NCBI GenBank assembly: GCA_049976445.1
Contig: JBMFIF010000063.1
Location: 1 to 9,312, forward strand
Source of the DNA: JAVZOV01 sp049976445
GTDB lineage: Archaea > Thermoproteota > Thermoprotei > Gearchaeales > WAQG01
Direction of reading: 5' to 3'
Length of the DNA stretch: 9,312 nucleotides
In this document: positions 1-4,424 of the stretch, one piece after another
Numbering within the stretch: position 1 is the first letter of the stretch
Layout of the letters: each line of letters opens with the position of its first letter
Notes under the pieces: model-generated
What the model was told of the DNA's origin: nothing
Database searches by the model: none
What the model saw: the letters and a program-made list of their open reading frames with translations, nothing else
Made by a program: the position numbers and the translations under genes

Positions 1-563
1 CTATCATCCTTGATTATAACCTCACCAACATACCAGCCCCTAACCCTGTGCTCAAACCACATTGATTTCCACGATACAACCAAATATTCTCCCGGTCTTA
101 GTGTTATCCTAATGGTTCTTGATTGATAATCTATCTTCATAAGTGTGATCTTGCATCTAGCGAATCTTCTCTTAATTTTTGGCCTGATCTTCCTAGCTTT
201 TCCCTTTAAATATCTTTTCCTCCAAGATCCCATTATAGAGTATGCTGTTCTGATCACAGCGTCCACCCAGTGGCTGGCGTATGGGTTATTCTTCATCAGC
301 TCGCTCCTCAACATCTTCTTGAATCCATTGCTCTTAGGGAGTGTTGGTACCTTTATCTTCAGCCCAATCCTAACCTTTTTATTCCTACTTGTCTTTGGGA
401 ACTTGTATTTCCACTCAATATTATCCCATATGATACCGATCGCTCTCTGGAGGGTGTTAGCATACCATGTTATTAGTTCCGAGATTCTGGCATCTCTAAA
501 CGGCACGGAATATGCCCTGACAAGCTCAAGGGTCTTCAACGAGTCTCCTTGCACCCTCAGCAT
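1..563 (-). CDS. TnpB / IS605 OrfB-type RNA-guided nuclease-like protein, N-terminal half (cut by window edge)
   Basis: The minus strand is open from ATG 563 to the left edge, giving 187 residues without a stop. The protein is basic. Its central part, around residues 93-145 (NPYASHWVDAVIRTAY, then SWRKRYLKGKARK and RRFARCK), followed by a beta-rich stretch ending in GEVIIKDD, resembles the N-terminal recognition/wedge half of archaeal TnpB (IS200/IS605 OrfB) proteins. TnpB is an RNA-guided DNA endonuclease carried by these transposons. Its RuvC catalytic Asp/Glu residues and zinc finger lie in the C-terminal half, which is outside the window, so activity cannot be judged. GGAG at 571-574 stands 7 nt before the ATG; GTG 566 is an alternative start. 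By eye the G+C content (about 47-52% in sampled lines) exceeds that of the neighbouring operon (about 37%), which fits acquired DNA. No tnpA is visible. Family assignment is by motif recall only. Confidence 0.72.
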   Translation of the reverse strand, partial: MLRVQGDSLKTLELVRAYSVPFRDARISELITWYANTLQRAIGIIWDNIEWKYKFPKTSRNKKVRIGLKIKVPTLPKSNGFKKMLRSELMKNNPYASHWVDAVIRTAYSIMGSWRKRYLKGKARKIRPKIKRRFARCKITLMKIDYQSRTIRITLRPGEYLVVSWKSMWFEHRVRGWYVGEVIIKDD

Positions 564-596
564 CACCGCTCTCCAATAAAGGAACTAAAATCAACC

Positions 597-604
597 CTTA
601 TAAA
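597..604 (-). promoter_or_regulatory. TATA box of the tnpB-like gene
   Basis: On the minus strand the sequence reads AAGGTTTATAAGG, a BRE-like purine stretch plus TATA core centred near 601. A start site about 25 bp downstream (near 575) would leave a leader of roughly 12 nt that contains GGAG. The position is inferred from spacing alone. Confidence 0.5.
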
Positions 605-618
605 CCTTTATGAAACCT

Positions 619-634
619 AAAACAGCTTAGAAAG
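619..634 (-). terminator. oligo-T termination region after tRNA-Asp
   Basis: Reading the minus strand beyond the tRNA 3' end, the sequence gives TTT at 633-631 and TTTT at 622-619. Short oligo-T tracts are the usual archaeal intrinsic termination signal. The tracts are modest, so some read-through towards the tnpB-like gene is possible. Confidence 0.4.
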
Positions 635-635
635 G

Positions 636-725
636 CGCCCCGTCCGAGATTTGTTCGCATCTCTGCTTTGAACTCGGGCCTGGCGGGTGACAGCCGCCAA
701 TGCTACCGGGCTGCACCAACGGGGC
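636..725 (-). tRNA. tRNA-Asp (anticodon GTC) with a 17-nt T-loop intron
   Basis: The minus strand folds into a full cloverleaf. The acceptor stem GCCCCGT/ACGGGGC has 7 pairs. It is followed by T8-G9, D stem GTGC/GCAT with loop AGCCCGGTA, anticodon stem GGCGG/CCGCC with the 7-nt loop CTGTCAC (anticodon GTC), a short variable loop, and T stem CCGAG/CTCGG. The discriminator is G73, the expected identity base for tRNA-Asp. CCA is not fully encoded (CC then T). The T loop is split: TTCAA is separated from AT by 17 nt, and removing these restores the normal loop TTCAAAT and a 73-nt tRNA. There is no anticodon-loop intron. The gene points away from the operon containing aspS, whose enzyme charges this tRNA. 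The G+C-rich stems suggest a thermophile. Confidence 0.96.
651..667 (-). other. noncanonical tRNA intron (17 nt) between positions 58 and 59 of tRNA-Asp
   Basis: The intron, read on the minus strand, is AGCAGAGATGCGAACAA. It forms an archaeal bulge-helix-bulge: GTTC (673-670) pairs with GAAC (656-653), bulges AAA (669-667) and AAA (652-650) flank this 4-bp helix, and the inner stem GCA/TGC is closed by a GAGA tetraloop. Cutting after the second A of each bulge gives the intron shown. CAAA occurs at both junctions, so the exact boundary is formally ambiguous by a few bases; the fold picks this one. In archaea such introns are removed by the tRNA-splicing endonuclease and the exons are joined by RtcB. 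The outer helix is imperfect, because G673 can pair either with C653 or with its T-stem partner C648. Confidence 0.88.
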
Positions 726-751
726 GCCCAAAAGAAAAATTACTTTAGAAG

Positions 752-758
752 ATTTAAG
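752..758 (-). promoter_or_regulatory. TATA box of tRNA-Asp
   Basis: The minus strand reads AGAAAGGCTTAAATC; the core CTTAAAT is centred at 755, 30 bp before tRNA position 1 (725). This predicts transcription starting near 729 with a leader of only a few nucleotides, as is usual for archaeal tRNA genes. Confidence 0.55.
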
Positions 759-801
759 CCTTTCTACCAACTATTCACCAAGTCCTGAAACTCTTCTAAA
801 C

Positions 802-809
802 TTTATAAA
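802..809 (+). promoter_or_regulatory. orphan TATA box (possible small-RNA or upstream operon promoter)
   Basis: CTTTATAAAAAG is the best-looking TATA box of the spacer. It predicts a start near 831, about 170 nt before the next gene, so it would drive either a long leader for the alba-like operon or a small RNA. The core is nearly symmetric, so the direction is uncertain; a minus-strand start near 780 would lead into the tRNA. Confidence 0.4.
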
Positions 810-951
810 AAGTAAATAAAAGCCTCGCCCATCCAGGGCCGTAATAACTCGCCTGATGCTTAACATTGGTTACAGTATTTTTCACAAAAGTTTGAAGTCT
901 TCTGCTTCTTTATTGGGATGTTAATTTTCTAGATTGAGTTTCGATATCTTT

Positions 952-960
952 TTTAATATA
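952..960 (+). promoter_or_regulatory. TATA box of the alba-like / KH-like / aspS operon
   Basis: TTTTTAATATAG is centred near 956. A start near 981 would leave an 18-19 nt leader ending in the ribosome binding site GAGG (988-991), 8 nt before ATG 1000. This spacing argues against the longer TTG-initiated frame from 934, whose first codons would lie upstream of the transcript. Confidence 0.5.
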
Positions 961-999
961 GTATTGATATTTTTGATAGTAGTGTGTGAGGCGATAAAA

Positions 1000-1302
1000 A
1001 TGTCCAAAGAAACAGTAATTGAAATTGGAGAGCTTGACACAATGGAATATGTGAAAGAATTATTATCACACATTCATGAGGGAATGAATGATATTACTGT
1101 AAAGGGTACTGGTTTTAATATTTCGAAGGCTGTTGATGTGGTCCTGATTGTGCGTAATAAATTCGTATCAACATTAGTGATAAAAGATATTAATATTGGA
1201 ACAACTTATGTAACATTGTCTAATGGTAAGACTGTGCCAAGGAGCTGGATCAGTATACATGTAAAAAAGGAGGTGACAGGGACTGAAAGGCCCAGTATGT
1301 AA
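1000..1302 (+). CDS. divergent Alba-family protein (100 aa)
   Basis: Alba proteins are small dimeric archaeal proteins that bind DNA and RNA. The match rests on the core MEYV...GMNDITVKG (residues 15-36), ISKAVDVVLIVRNKF (41-55), IKDINIG (61-67) and a final strand ISIHVKK; length is typical at 100 residues. The start ATG 1000 follows GAGG with 8-nt spacing. Compared with Sulfolobus Alba as I remember it, the lysine pair of the GKKPVMNY loop is replaced by Glu11-Leu12, and the arginines of RGRAIS become Thr37 and Phe39, so the usual nucleic-acid contacts, including the acetylatable lysine, are missing. The last residues (TGTERPSM) look like an added tail. It is the first gene of an operon, and its 3' end overlaps the proposed start of the next gene by 20 nt. 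Its role could be RNA-related or regulatory instead of chromatin packing; that is inference. Confidence 0.82.
   Translation: MSKETVIEIGELDTMEYVKELLSHIHEGMNDITVKGTGFNISKAVDVVLIVRNKFVSTLVIKDINIGTTYVTLSNGKTVPRSWISIHVKKEVTGTERPSM
1268..1275 (+). promoter_or_regulatory. strong Shine-Dalgarno sequence that places the KH-like start at CTG 1283
   Basis: GGAGGTGA is the best ribosome binding site in the window. It lies inside the 3' end of the alba-like gene, 7 nt before CTG 1283. No ATG, GTG or TTG in the proper frame lies at a usable distance; the first is GTG 1304, 28 nt away. Confidence 0.75.
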
Positions 1303-1801
1303 AGTGTGCGCAATAAGTGGTGTGTTATGCCAGGTAGATGAGGAAAGATATAGGAGTGGTTTAGTTAATGATGACGATATTAATCTTACTAAAAATCTCT
1401 TTTTAATCGAACATCAATATCCTGAACTTAAAGACCTTATTTTTCTTAAAAGTTACAGAGTGAAAGGTAGGGATGGTGGTGAGGTTATTATTGCTTTAGT
1501 TTCTCATCCCCAACCACTTAATAACTTATTTTTATCAGCCCTTTCAAAACAGTTAACTAACAAGATGGGTGTTGATGTAAGGGTTGTTGAACAGTCTAAG
1601 AATATAAAGAAAATGATCTCTCAAATCTTTGATCCAGCACAAGTATATGGTGTTAGTATTATGTGGCTTCCTGATGGAAGTATTGAATACGATATAATGA
1701 TACACAAAAGAGAACTAAAAAGAATAATCGTTGATCTAGAGGATCTGAGGAGAGTTTTTAAGAATATGATTCATGAATCCATAAGGTTTACTATAATATG
1801 A
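1283..1801 (+). CDS. zinc-finger / degenerate KH-like protein upstream of aspS (172 aa, CTG start)
   Basis: From CTG 1283 the protein begins LKGPVCKVCAISGVLC, matching from memory an archaeal family of small proteins with an N-terminal Cys cluster (CxxC...CxxC) and a KH-like RNA-binding domain. The conventional start GTG 1304 would lack a ribosome binding site and delete the first CxC-region cysteines, so CTG is preferred; an in-frame TGA at 1274 bars anything longer. Only three cysteines remain (6, 9, 16); the fourth position is Asp19. A KH-like fold is suggested by VIIALVSHPQ...LSALSKQLTNKMGVDVRVVE, but the GxxG loop is absent (LFLS instead). The C-terminal part has a beta-hairpin FDPAQVYGV / WLPDGSIEYDIMI. 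It overlaps the 3' end of the alba-like gene, and its TGA shares ATGA with a possible aspS start at 1798. Its function is unknown; a role in RNA binding near tRNA charging is only suggested by its place. Confidence 0.72.
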   Translation: MKGPVCKVCAISGVLCQVDEERYRSGLVNDDDINLTKNLFLIEHQYPELKDLIFLKSYRVKGRDGGEVIIALVSHPQPLNNLFLSALSKQLTNKMGVDVRVVEQSKNIKKMISQIFDPAQVYGVSIMWLPDGSIEYDIMIHKRELKRIIVDLEDLRRVFKNMIHESIRFTII

Positions 1802-1815
1802 GCAAGGGGATTGAT

Positions 1816-3111
1816 ATGAGGAGAGAAAGGACATTAATATCCGAAATACCAGAGAGAGTTGGTTCAACCGTGACTTTATATGGTTGGGTTCATGAAGTGC
1901 GGGATACTGCTAGATTTATCTTTATCATACTAAGAGATCGTAGTGGTTTTGCTCAGATCACGATCCCTAAACAGAGTGTGTCAGAATTAATCTCAGTTGC
2001 ATCAAAGCTTCATCACGAGGACGTAATAATGGTTCATGGAACTGTAGTCAAGTCAGAAATCGCAAAACTAGGTTATGAGATTATACCAAATAGTGTAGAG
2101 ATTCTTTCGAGGGCTATTCATCCACTTCCTCTCGATGTTACTGGAAAAACACCAGCTGATCTAGATACAAAGCTCGATGCAAGATATCTTAGTTTACGAT
2201 CAACAGATAATCAAGCCATCTTCAAAATTCAAACTACAGCACTTATGGCGATGCGAGAATATTTATGGAAAAATGGGTATGTGGAGATGATAAGCCCACG
2301 TATAATAGCCTATGCTTCTGAAGGAGGAGCAGACCTTTTTGCTGTAGATTATTTCGGTAAAAAAGTTTTCCTAGCTCAAAGTCCTCAATTATATAAGGAA
2401 ATGTTAGCCGGTGCCTTTGAACGAGTATTTGAGATAGGCCTATTCTATAGGGCTGAAAAATCTAGAACAACATATCATTTAACTGAATTCGTTTCTGTTG
2501 ATGTAGAAGAAGCTTTTGTAAATATGGATGAAATTACTGAAACACTTGAAAACTTAGTCAAACATGTCGTAGAGAAGGTTAAAGAAAACAACAAAAAAGA
2601 GTTAGAAATACTAAATCATAAATTACCTCCTACCAGTTCATCGTTTAAGCGTATTACATATGATGAAGCAGTAGAAATAGTGAAAAGCAAAGGAATAGAA
2701 ATGAATTGGGGTGAAGATTTCGGAGCCCCTCAGATGAAAGCCCTCAGCGAAGAATTTACTTCACAATTTTACTTCATAATTGATTGGCCCTCACAATTAA
2801 GACCATTTTATACTAAACCAGATCCTAGAAGGCCTGAAATATGTAAAGCGTTTGATCTAGTTTATGAATGGTTAGAAATAGCATCAGGATCCGAAAGAAT
2901 CACGGATAAAGATCTTTTCATGCAAAACCTTCTAAAAAGGGGACTCAACCCGGCAGACTTTGAAATATTCATAAAATACTTAAGCAGTGGTGCACCACCG
3001 CACGCCGGTTTTGGATTAGGATTATCACGATTAATGCTAGTACTAACAGGCAAGAAAAATATCAAAGAAGTCACAATGTTTCCTAGAGACGTTGATAGAT
3101 TAAAACCGTGA
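1816..3111 (+). CDS. aspS: aspartyl-tRNA synthetase (class II, crenarchaeal type)
   Basis: It charges tRNA-Asp (and possibly tRNA-Asn) with aspartate. Counting from ATG 1816 (431 aa), an OB-fold anticodon-binding domain comes first (GWVHEVRD near residue 23), then the class II core: QSPQLYK (188-194), motif 2 FYRAEKSRTTYHLTEF with Arg212, FDLVYEWLEIASGSER, and motif 3 GFGLGLSRL with Arg405, ending in FPRDVDRLKP. The Ser before the motif 3 Arg, where many AspRS have Glu, agrees with Sulfolobus-type enzymes as I recall them. ATG 1816 is chosen because AGGGGA lies 5 nt upstream and the N-terminus then lines up with known archaeal AspRS; ATG 1798, overlapping the preceding stop as ATGA, is the alternative (437 aa). 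His appears in GWVH, and Lys precedes LGYE, two positions tied to tRNA-Asn discrimination. It is the last gene of the operon. Confidence 0.96.
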   Translation: MRRERTLISEIPERVGSTVTLYGWVHEVRDTARFIFIILRDRSGFAQITIPKQSVSELISVASKLHHEDVIMVHGTVVKSEIAKLGYEIIPNSVEILSRAIHPLPLDVTGKTPADLDTKLDARYLSLRSTDNQAIFKIQTTALMAMREYLWKNGYVEMISPRIIAYASEGGADLFAVDYFGKKVFLAQSPQLYKEMLAGAFERVFEIGLFYRAEKSRTTYHLTEFVSVDVEEAFVNMDEITETLENLVKHVVEKVKENNKKELEILNHKLPPTSSSFKRITYDEAVEIVKSKGIEMNWGEDFGAPQMKALSEEFTSQFYFIIDWPSQLRPFYTKPDPRRPEICKAFDLVYEWLEIASGSERITDKDLFMQNLLKRGLNPADFEIFIKYLSSGAPPHAGFGLGLSRLMLVLTGKKNIKEVTMFPRDVDRLKP

Positions 3112-3119
3112 ACAAAGAA

Positions 3120-3132
3120 TCCCTCTTTTCTT
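3120..3132 (+). terminator. pyrimidine-rich terminator after aspS
   Basis: The tract CCCTCTTTTCTT starts 9 nt after the aspS stop, in a 49-bp gap between two convergent genes, and fits an archaeal oligo-T terminator. No strong hairpin precedes it. The matching T-rich tract for the opposite gene fen is weak. Confidence 0.4.
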
Positions 3133-3160
3133 AACCACTCTATAGAAATTCATAGTACTA

Positions 3161-4192
3161 TTAGAACCATTGGTCAAGTCCTGTTTGTTTTGCAGTTTTC
3201 TTTAATGATTCCTCAACCTTATTCAATGCTTTCTCGACACGTTCCGTTGAAAAATCATGCTCCTCAACTAATATCTCAATTACTTTGCTTCTATCAATAG
3301 GTGACCATTTTAATGCGTAATTATCCGTAACGGCAGGTTTTAAGAAAGCTTCTTTAATTATTTGAGGTGAAATTGGAAAGTGTGCTTCAGGTAAATGTTT
3401 CAATGCATTCTCTAAATTACCGAATTGTTTAATTAAGTTATATGCACGCTTAGGGCCAATCCCTTTTATACCATCTGGGTTATAATCTGTACCTATTAAT
3501 ATAGCCATATCTATTAACTGTTCTCTGGTAATTCCAAGTTGTCTTAATACATCATCGAGCAGCACTAATTCAGGCTGAACTTCTACATATTCTTCGATTC
3601 TTGGCAACTTACGTTTACCGCTTATTGTTAGATTCCTGACAAGCCTTGGTGCACCATAGAGGAGAGAATCATAATCCTGACTCGCCGATGCCCACACATC
3701 ACCCTTTATAGCAAGATAAGCAGCTTGAGCTTCACCTTCTGAAGGAGCTTGAACCCATGGGATACCCATAGCATCGAGTAATTTCTTTACTTCATCAACC
3801 ATATCCTCCTTAAGCCTAGCAGCCTGCATAGCATACATTTTTGCTGCTTTAAGATCCCCAGCTTGTAATGCTTCTTCATACTTTTTGATCGCTTCTTCTT
3901 TTAACGCTTTTCTTCTAGCAATCTCCATTTCCTTTATTTCAGGCGGTTTTCCATCAAAAACGTATGCAGGCTTTATACCTTCCTCTAGTAGGTTTATTGT
4001 TCGATAGAATATTCCACTAAGATGACTTGTTATACGTCCATGAGAATCCATCAAAGGTGTACCATCAGGTTGCCTGATAACAGTTAGGAATTGATACAAT
4101 GCATTATAACCATCGATTGCAATACTTTTATCCCGTAACTGTTGCAATGTTAATGTTTTTCTTGTTATTAAATCTCCTAGATCAACTCCCAC
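3161..4192 (-). CDS. fen: flap structure-specific endonuclease FEN-1
   Basis: It cuts 5' flaps made during Okazaki-fragment processing and base-excision repair, working with the sliding clamp PCNA. The full family length of 343 aa is present. Metal-binding acidic residues are all visible: Asp27 (AIDGYN), Asp80 (VFDGKPP), Glu152 and Glu154 (SEGEAQAA), Asp173 and Asp175 (SQDYDS), Asp236 (GTDYN). A helix-two-turn-helix region follows (IKGIGPKRAYNLI, 242-254). The C-terminal QTGLDQWF (336-343) is a PIP box for PCNA. The start is GTG 4192, giving the invariant N-terminus MGVDLGDLI, with AGGAGG (4201-4206) 8 nt upstream. The gene overlaps the 3' end of the winged-helix gene by 11 nt, so it is translated as part of the cdc48 operon. 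Confidence 0.97.
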   Translation of the reverse strand: MGVDLGDLITRKTLTLQQLRDKSIAIDGYNALYQFLTVIRQPDGTPLMDSHGRITSHLSGIFYRTINLLEEGIKPAYVFDGKPPEIKEMEIARRKALKEEAIKKYEEALQAGDLKAAKMYAMQAARLKEDMVDEVKKLLDAMGIPWVQAPSEGEAQAAYLAIKGDVWASASQDYDSLLYGAPRLVRNLTISGKRKLPRIEEYVEVQPELVLLDDVLRQLGITREQLIDMAILIGTDYNPDGIKGIGPKRAYNLIKQFGNLENALKHLPEAHFPISPQIIKEAFLKPAVTDNYALKWSPIDRSKVIEILVEEHDFSTERVEKALNKVEESLKKTAKQTGLDQWF

Positions 4193-4415
4193 TCTCTTTA
4201 CCTCCTTTAATTGCTATGGAAAAGCCATCTTTCTGAGAGGCGACTTGTATAATATCAAACATTTCTAGTTTCATTAATGCTTTATAAAAATCTTTTAGAG
4301 TAAAAGTTTCTCCTAATTCTGTCCTAACCATTTTTAATAATTCTTTATCTGAAATAACCTTACTGCTACTCTTCATTAGTATTTCAACAATTGTTGTTTC
4401 AAGTTGTGTAGACAT
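4182..4415 (-). CDS. small winged-helix-like protein between cdc48 and fen (77 aa)
   Basis: I do not recognise a named family. The predicted order is helix (TTIVEILMKSS), helix (SDKELLKMVRTEL), recognition-type helix (TLKDFYKALMKLEMFDII), then a beta-wing (IQVASQ / GFSIAIKG), which suggests a winged helix-turn-helix fold for binding DNA or a partner protein. The tail KESGS is short and polar. The start is taken as ATG 4415 because AGGTGA (4426-4421) lies 5 nt upstream; GTG 4424 and ATG 4418 are in frame but sit on or against the ribosome binding site. The gene begins directly after the cdc48 stop (4425) and overlaps fen by 11 nt, so all three are likely translationally coupled. It could be a co-factor of replication or of Cdc48; this is inference from position only. 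Confidence 0.72.
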   Translation of the reverse strand: MSTQLETTIVEILMKSSSKVISDKELLKMVRTELGETFTLKDFYKALMKLEMFDIIQVASQKDGFSIAIKGGKESGS

Positions 4416-4424
4416 CATGCTCAC

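Larger units (their letters stand above)
726..999. other. divergent spacer between tRNA-Asp and the alba-like operon
   Basis: This 274-bp gap holds the tRNA promoter on the minus strand and two TATA-like elements on the plus strand (802-809 and 952-960). After the first lies a G+C-rich segment, 822-859, that includes a 4-bp hairpin (GCCC 827-830, GGGC 836-839) and then a 22-codon reading frame, 856-924. I found no clear C/D-box pair, no riboswitch I recognise and no convincing gene. The plus-strand reading frame that enters from 934 is an N-terminal over-extension of the alba-like gene. Confidence 0.5.

Noticed and set aside
270..476. Second plus-strand frame of 68 codons in the same region
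   Set aside because: It has no family resemblance and no ribosome binding site, and lies wholly inside the antisense of the tnpB-like gene.
145..579. Plus-strand frame of 144 codons coding a very hydrophobic, membrane-like protein
   Set aside because: It is antisense to the open tnpB-like frame, which has recognisable motifs, a ribosome binding site and a promoter; the hydrophobic look comes from reading the complement of Lys/Arg/Glu-rich codons.
822..870. C/D-box sRNA or fluoride-type riboswitch suggested by CTGATG near 853-858
   Set aside because: No matching C box (RTGATGA) with a D box at proper spacing, and the rest of the fluoride motif is absent; kept only as an unspecified RNA candidate.
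934..999. N-terminal extension of the alba-like protein by 22 hydrophobic residues from TTG 934 (signal-like)
   Set aside because: The TATA box at 952-960 and the ribosome binding site GAGG at 988-991 both point to ATG 1000, which gives the usual Alba length.
2862..3074. Minus-strand frame of 70 codons
   Set aside because: It is antisense to the conserved AspRS motif 3 region, so a shadow.
1816..3111. Ser instead of Glu before the motif 3 Arg as a sign of an inactive AspRS
   Set aside because: Crenarchaeal AspRS sequences as I remember them also lack Glu there (GLARL-type), and the catalytic Arg is retained.
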